Position numbers and translations under genes: made by a program
Shown: positions 62,777 to 64,000 of the stretch, one piece after another
How the letters are laid out: every line of letters begins with the position of its first letter
Numbering within the stretch: the first letter of the stretch is position 1
The notes under the pieces: generated by a model
Database searches by the model: none
Told to the model about the DNA's origin: nothing
The model's input: the letters and a program-made list of their open reading frames with translations, nothing else
Assembly: GCF_015476655.1 (NCBI RefSeq)
Contig: NZ_JABFHF010000025.1
Location: 1 to 64,000, forward strand
Source of the DNA: Aquiflexum lacus
GTDB taxonomy: Bacteria > Bacteroidota > Bacteroidia > Cytophagales > Cyclobacteriaceae
Reading direction: 5' to 3'
DNA: 64,000 nt

Positions 62777-63337
62777 ATGAAAATCTATGTCAAAAATATG
62801 GCTTGTCAAAGCTGCGTGTCATTCGTGAAGGAAGCATTAGATGAACTTGAAATTATTATTATAAAAGTCGGTATGGGGGAAATTGAAACAAAATCCGATG
62901 TCTCCGATGAACAAAAATGTGAACTCAACATAAAAATTAAAAAAGTCGGACTGGAACTCCTTGAAAAAAAGCATGGCGTGCTTATTGAAAAAATCAGAGC
63001 TGTCATCATCGACTATGTTTATCACTCAGATGAAAAATCAAATGTGAATTTCTCCACGCTCTTGAGTGAAAAACTAAACCATAGCTATACCTATTTGTCC
63101 AATTTTTTCTCAGAAGTAGAAGCGACCACAATTGCTCAATATGTGATATCATTGAAAATCGAACGTGTCAAAGAGATGATCATCCTGGAAGAATTCAATT
63201 TATCAGAAATAGCATATAAACTTCATTACAGCAGTGCAGCCCATCTATCCAATCAATTCAAAAAAGTCACCGGCTTATCTCCCTCCCACTTTAAAAAATT
63301 AAAGGAAAAAAGAAGAATTGCTATTCAGGATCTTTAA
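62777..63337 (+). CDS. AraC family regulator with an HMA-like N-terminal metal-binding region
   Basis: The 186-residue protein begins with MKIYVKNMACQSCVSFVKEA, an HMA-type MxCxxC metal site, in a short ferredoxin-like region (about 1-70). A C-terminal AraC HTH pair follows (FSTLLSEKLNHSYTYLSNFF; LSEIAYKLHYSSAAHLSNQF; KKVTGLSPSHFKKL). It probably senses a soft metal such as copper, but no transport gene is beside it in the window. The start is good and a small ORF ends 16 bases before it. Confidence 0.88.
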   Translation: MKIYVKNMACQSCVSFVKEALDELEIIIIKVGMGEIETKSDVSDEQKCELNIKIKKVGLELLEKKHGVLIEKIRAVIIDYVYHSDEKSNVNFSTLLSEKLNHSYTYLSNFFSEVEATTIAQYVISLKIERVKEMIILEEFNLSEIAYKLHYSSAAHLSNQFKKVTGLSPSHFKKLKEKRRIAIQDL

Positions 63338-63443
63338 GGTTTTTCACATTTTCGAATCTAGGGCAGGATAATTATAATACTTTCATTCTTAGGTCTTTGG
63401 TTATTTATTTTCAATTATCGATATTGAAGAAAAAACCACCTAA

Positions 63444-64000
63444 ATGATGAAATTTTTAAATAAACTGACCCTCACCATTCTTTTTATAACCCTGTTTTCG
63501 GGATTTGGCTTTGCCCAAAAGAATGATGTTTCGCCTTTGTTTGCAGATAAGGATCCCATGCAGATCCGTCTGAATTTCTCTATCAAAGAGATGAAAAAAG
63601 AAAAAGATGATACAGTTTATTTTCCATCTTATATACATTATATCAATCCTACAGGGAGTTGGGATTCATTAAAGATTGCCATGAGAGCAAGGGGAAATTT
63701 CAGAAGAGCCAAATGCTTTTTCCCTCCCATCCGGATAAAAATAAAAAAGAAAGATGCTGAAGGGACCATATTTGAAGGTAATAAAAACCTGAAACTTGTA
63801 GTCCCATGCCAAACAGTCAGCGCCCACAATGACTTGGTGTTAAAAGAATACCTTTGTTATAAATTATTTGAACCGGTAACTCCATATGTTTTCGAAACCC
63901 GATTGGCAAATTTGACGCTAGTGGATGAGAGTGGCAAGAATTTTAAAACTTATGAAGTAAAATCATTCTGGATAGAAGATGATGATGTAGTGGCAAAAAG
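63444..64000 (+). CDS. Secreted CotH-like protein, 5' part (runs off the right edge)
   Basis: The frame is open from ATG 63444 (a second ATG follows at once) to the end of the window, 185 codons. A signal peptide ends GFGFAQ near 25. The mature part has IAMRARGNFRRAKCFFPPIR near 80, KNLKLVVPCQ and NDLVLKEYLCYKLFEPVTPY with VFETRLANLTLVDESGKN, in the pattern of the CotH kinase-like fold. The catalytic part, if present, lies beyond the edge. The name is tentative. Confidence 0.6.
   Translation, partial: MMKFLNKLTLTILFITLFSGFGFAQKNDVSPLFADKDPMQIRLNFSIKEMKKEKDDTVYFPSYIHYINPTGSWDSLKIAMRARGNFRRAKCFFPPIRIKIKKKDAEGTIFEGNKNLKLVVPCQTVSAHNDLVLKEYLCYKLFEPVTPYVFETRLANLTLVDESGKNFKTYEVKSFWIEDDDVVAK

Noticed and set aside
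62582-62809. 75-codon minus-strand frame beside the HMA-AraC gene
   Set aside because: It overlaps the regulator's start and has a random-looking composition, so it is probably a shadow.

Overview
The window looks like chromosomal DNA of a member of the Bacteroidota, order Cytophagales, probably family Cyclobacteriaceae (the Algoriphagus/Belliella/Aquiflexum neighbourhood). The reasons are: promoters of the Bacteroidota type (TTTG, 19 bases, TAnnTTTG); genes with no clear Shine-Dalgarno sequence; a SusC/SusD pair; several type IX secretion parts and cargo proteins (PorP/SprF, PorT, a PorE-like OmpA protein, and type A and type B C-terminal sorting domains); and a Bacteroidota-style gene set (DUF5606, UbiE-PorT, HMA-AraC). 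The family-level placement is inference.

Layout. 1-300 holds the tandem promoters and boxA-like leader of an rRNA operon that runs off the left edge. 366-8375 (minus strand) holds a PorP/type-B-cargo pair, purA, a STAS protein with a Fur regulator, and a long RelA/SpoT protein. 8509-12006 (plus) holds tRNA-Leu(UAG), trigger factor, clpP and clpX. 12160-16069 mixes lipoproteins with lpxB and queD. 16083-20624 is a SusD/SusC pair. 21158-23720 is a PorE-like OmpA protein with queE. 24005-28114 holds two acetyltransferases, ogt, a LexA-like autoregulator, an outer-membrane protein remnant and murF. 28209-38772 holds secreted proteins, a two-component system, panB, a PyrR-like enzyme, rsgA, waaA and a peroxiredoxin. 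39142-48115 holds a probable protein-deglycation pair, aspartate kinase, fbp, engB, ubiE-porT, a short-chain dehydrogenase and a VanX-like dipeptidase. 48328-51063 holds a ThuA-like protein and an ECF sigma factor module whose last gene joins a Spy/CpxP-like region to a TonB-plug-like tail.

51064-61203 is the accessory and decaying part. It holds hairpin repeats, a DUF885 peptidase, a truncated and frameshifted DUF4143 pseudogene ending in a perfect 26-bp inverted repeat, a pair of paralogous small membrane proteins, a 4-hydroxyproline catabolic cluster under an AraC regulator, a vapB antitoxin broken by a stop codon, and a DUF2971 pseudogene. 61204-64000 holds a membrane protein, a fasciclin lipoprotein, an HMA-AraC regulator and the start of a CotH-like secreted protein.

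How the genes work together. The core genes cover envelope building (lpxB, waaA, murF, SusCD, T9SS parts), protein quality control (tig-clpP-clpX), stress control (RelA/SpoT, Fur, AhpC, ogt with a LexA-like repressor) and central metabolism (purA, aspartate kinase, fbp, panB). The most unusual non-coding structures are two (perhaps three) arrays of a TATTTC hexamer repeated every 10.5-11 bases in front of genes, and a 128-base multi-stem inverted repeat between two hydroxyproline genes.
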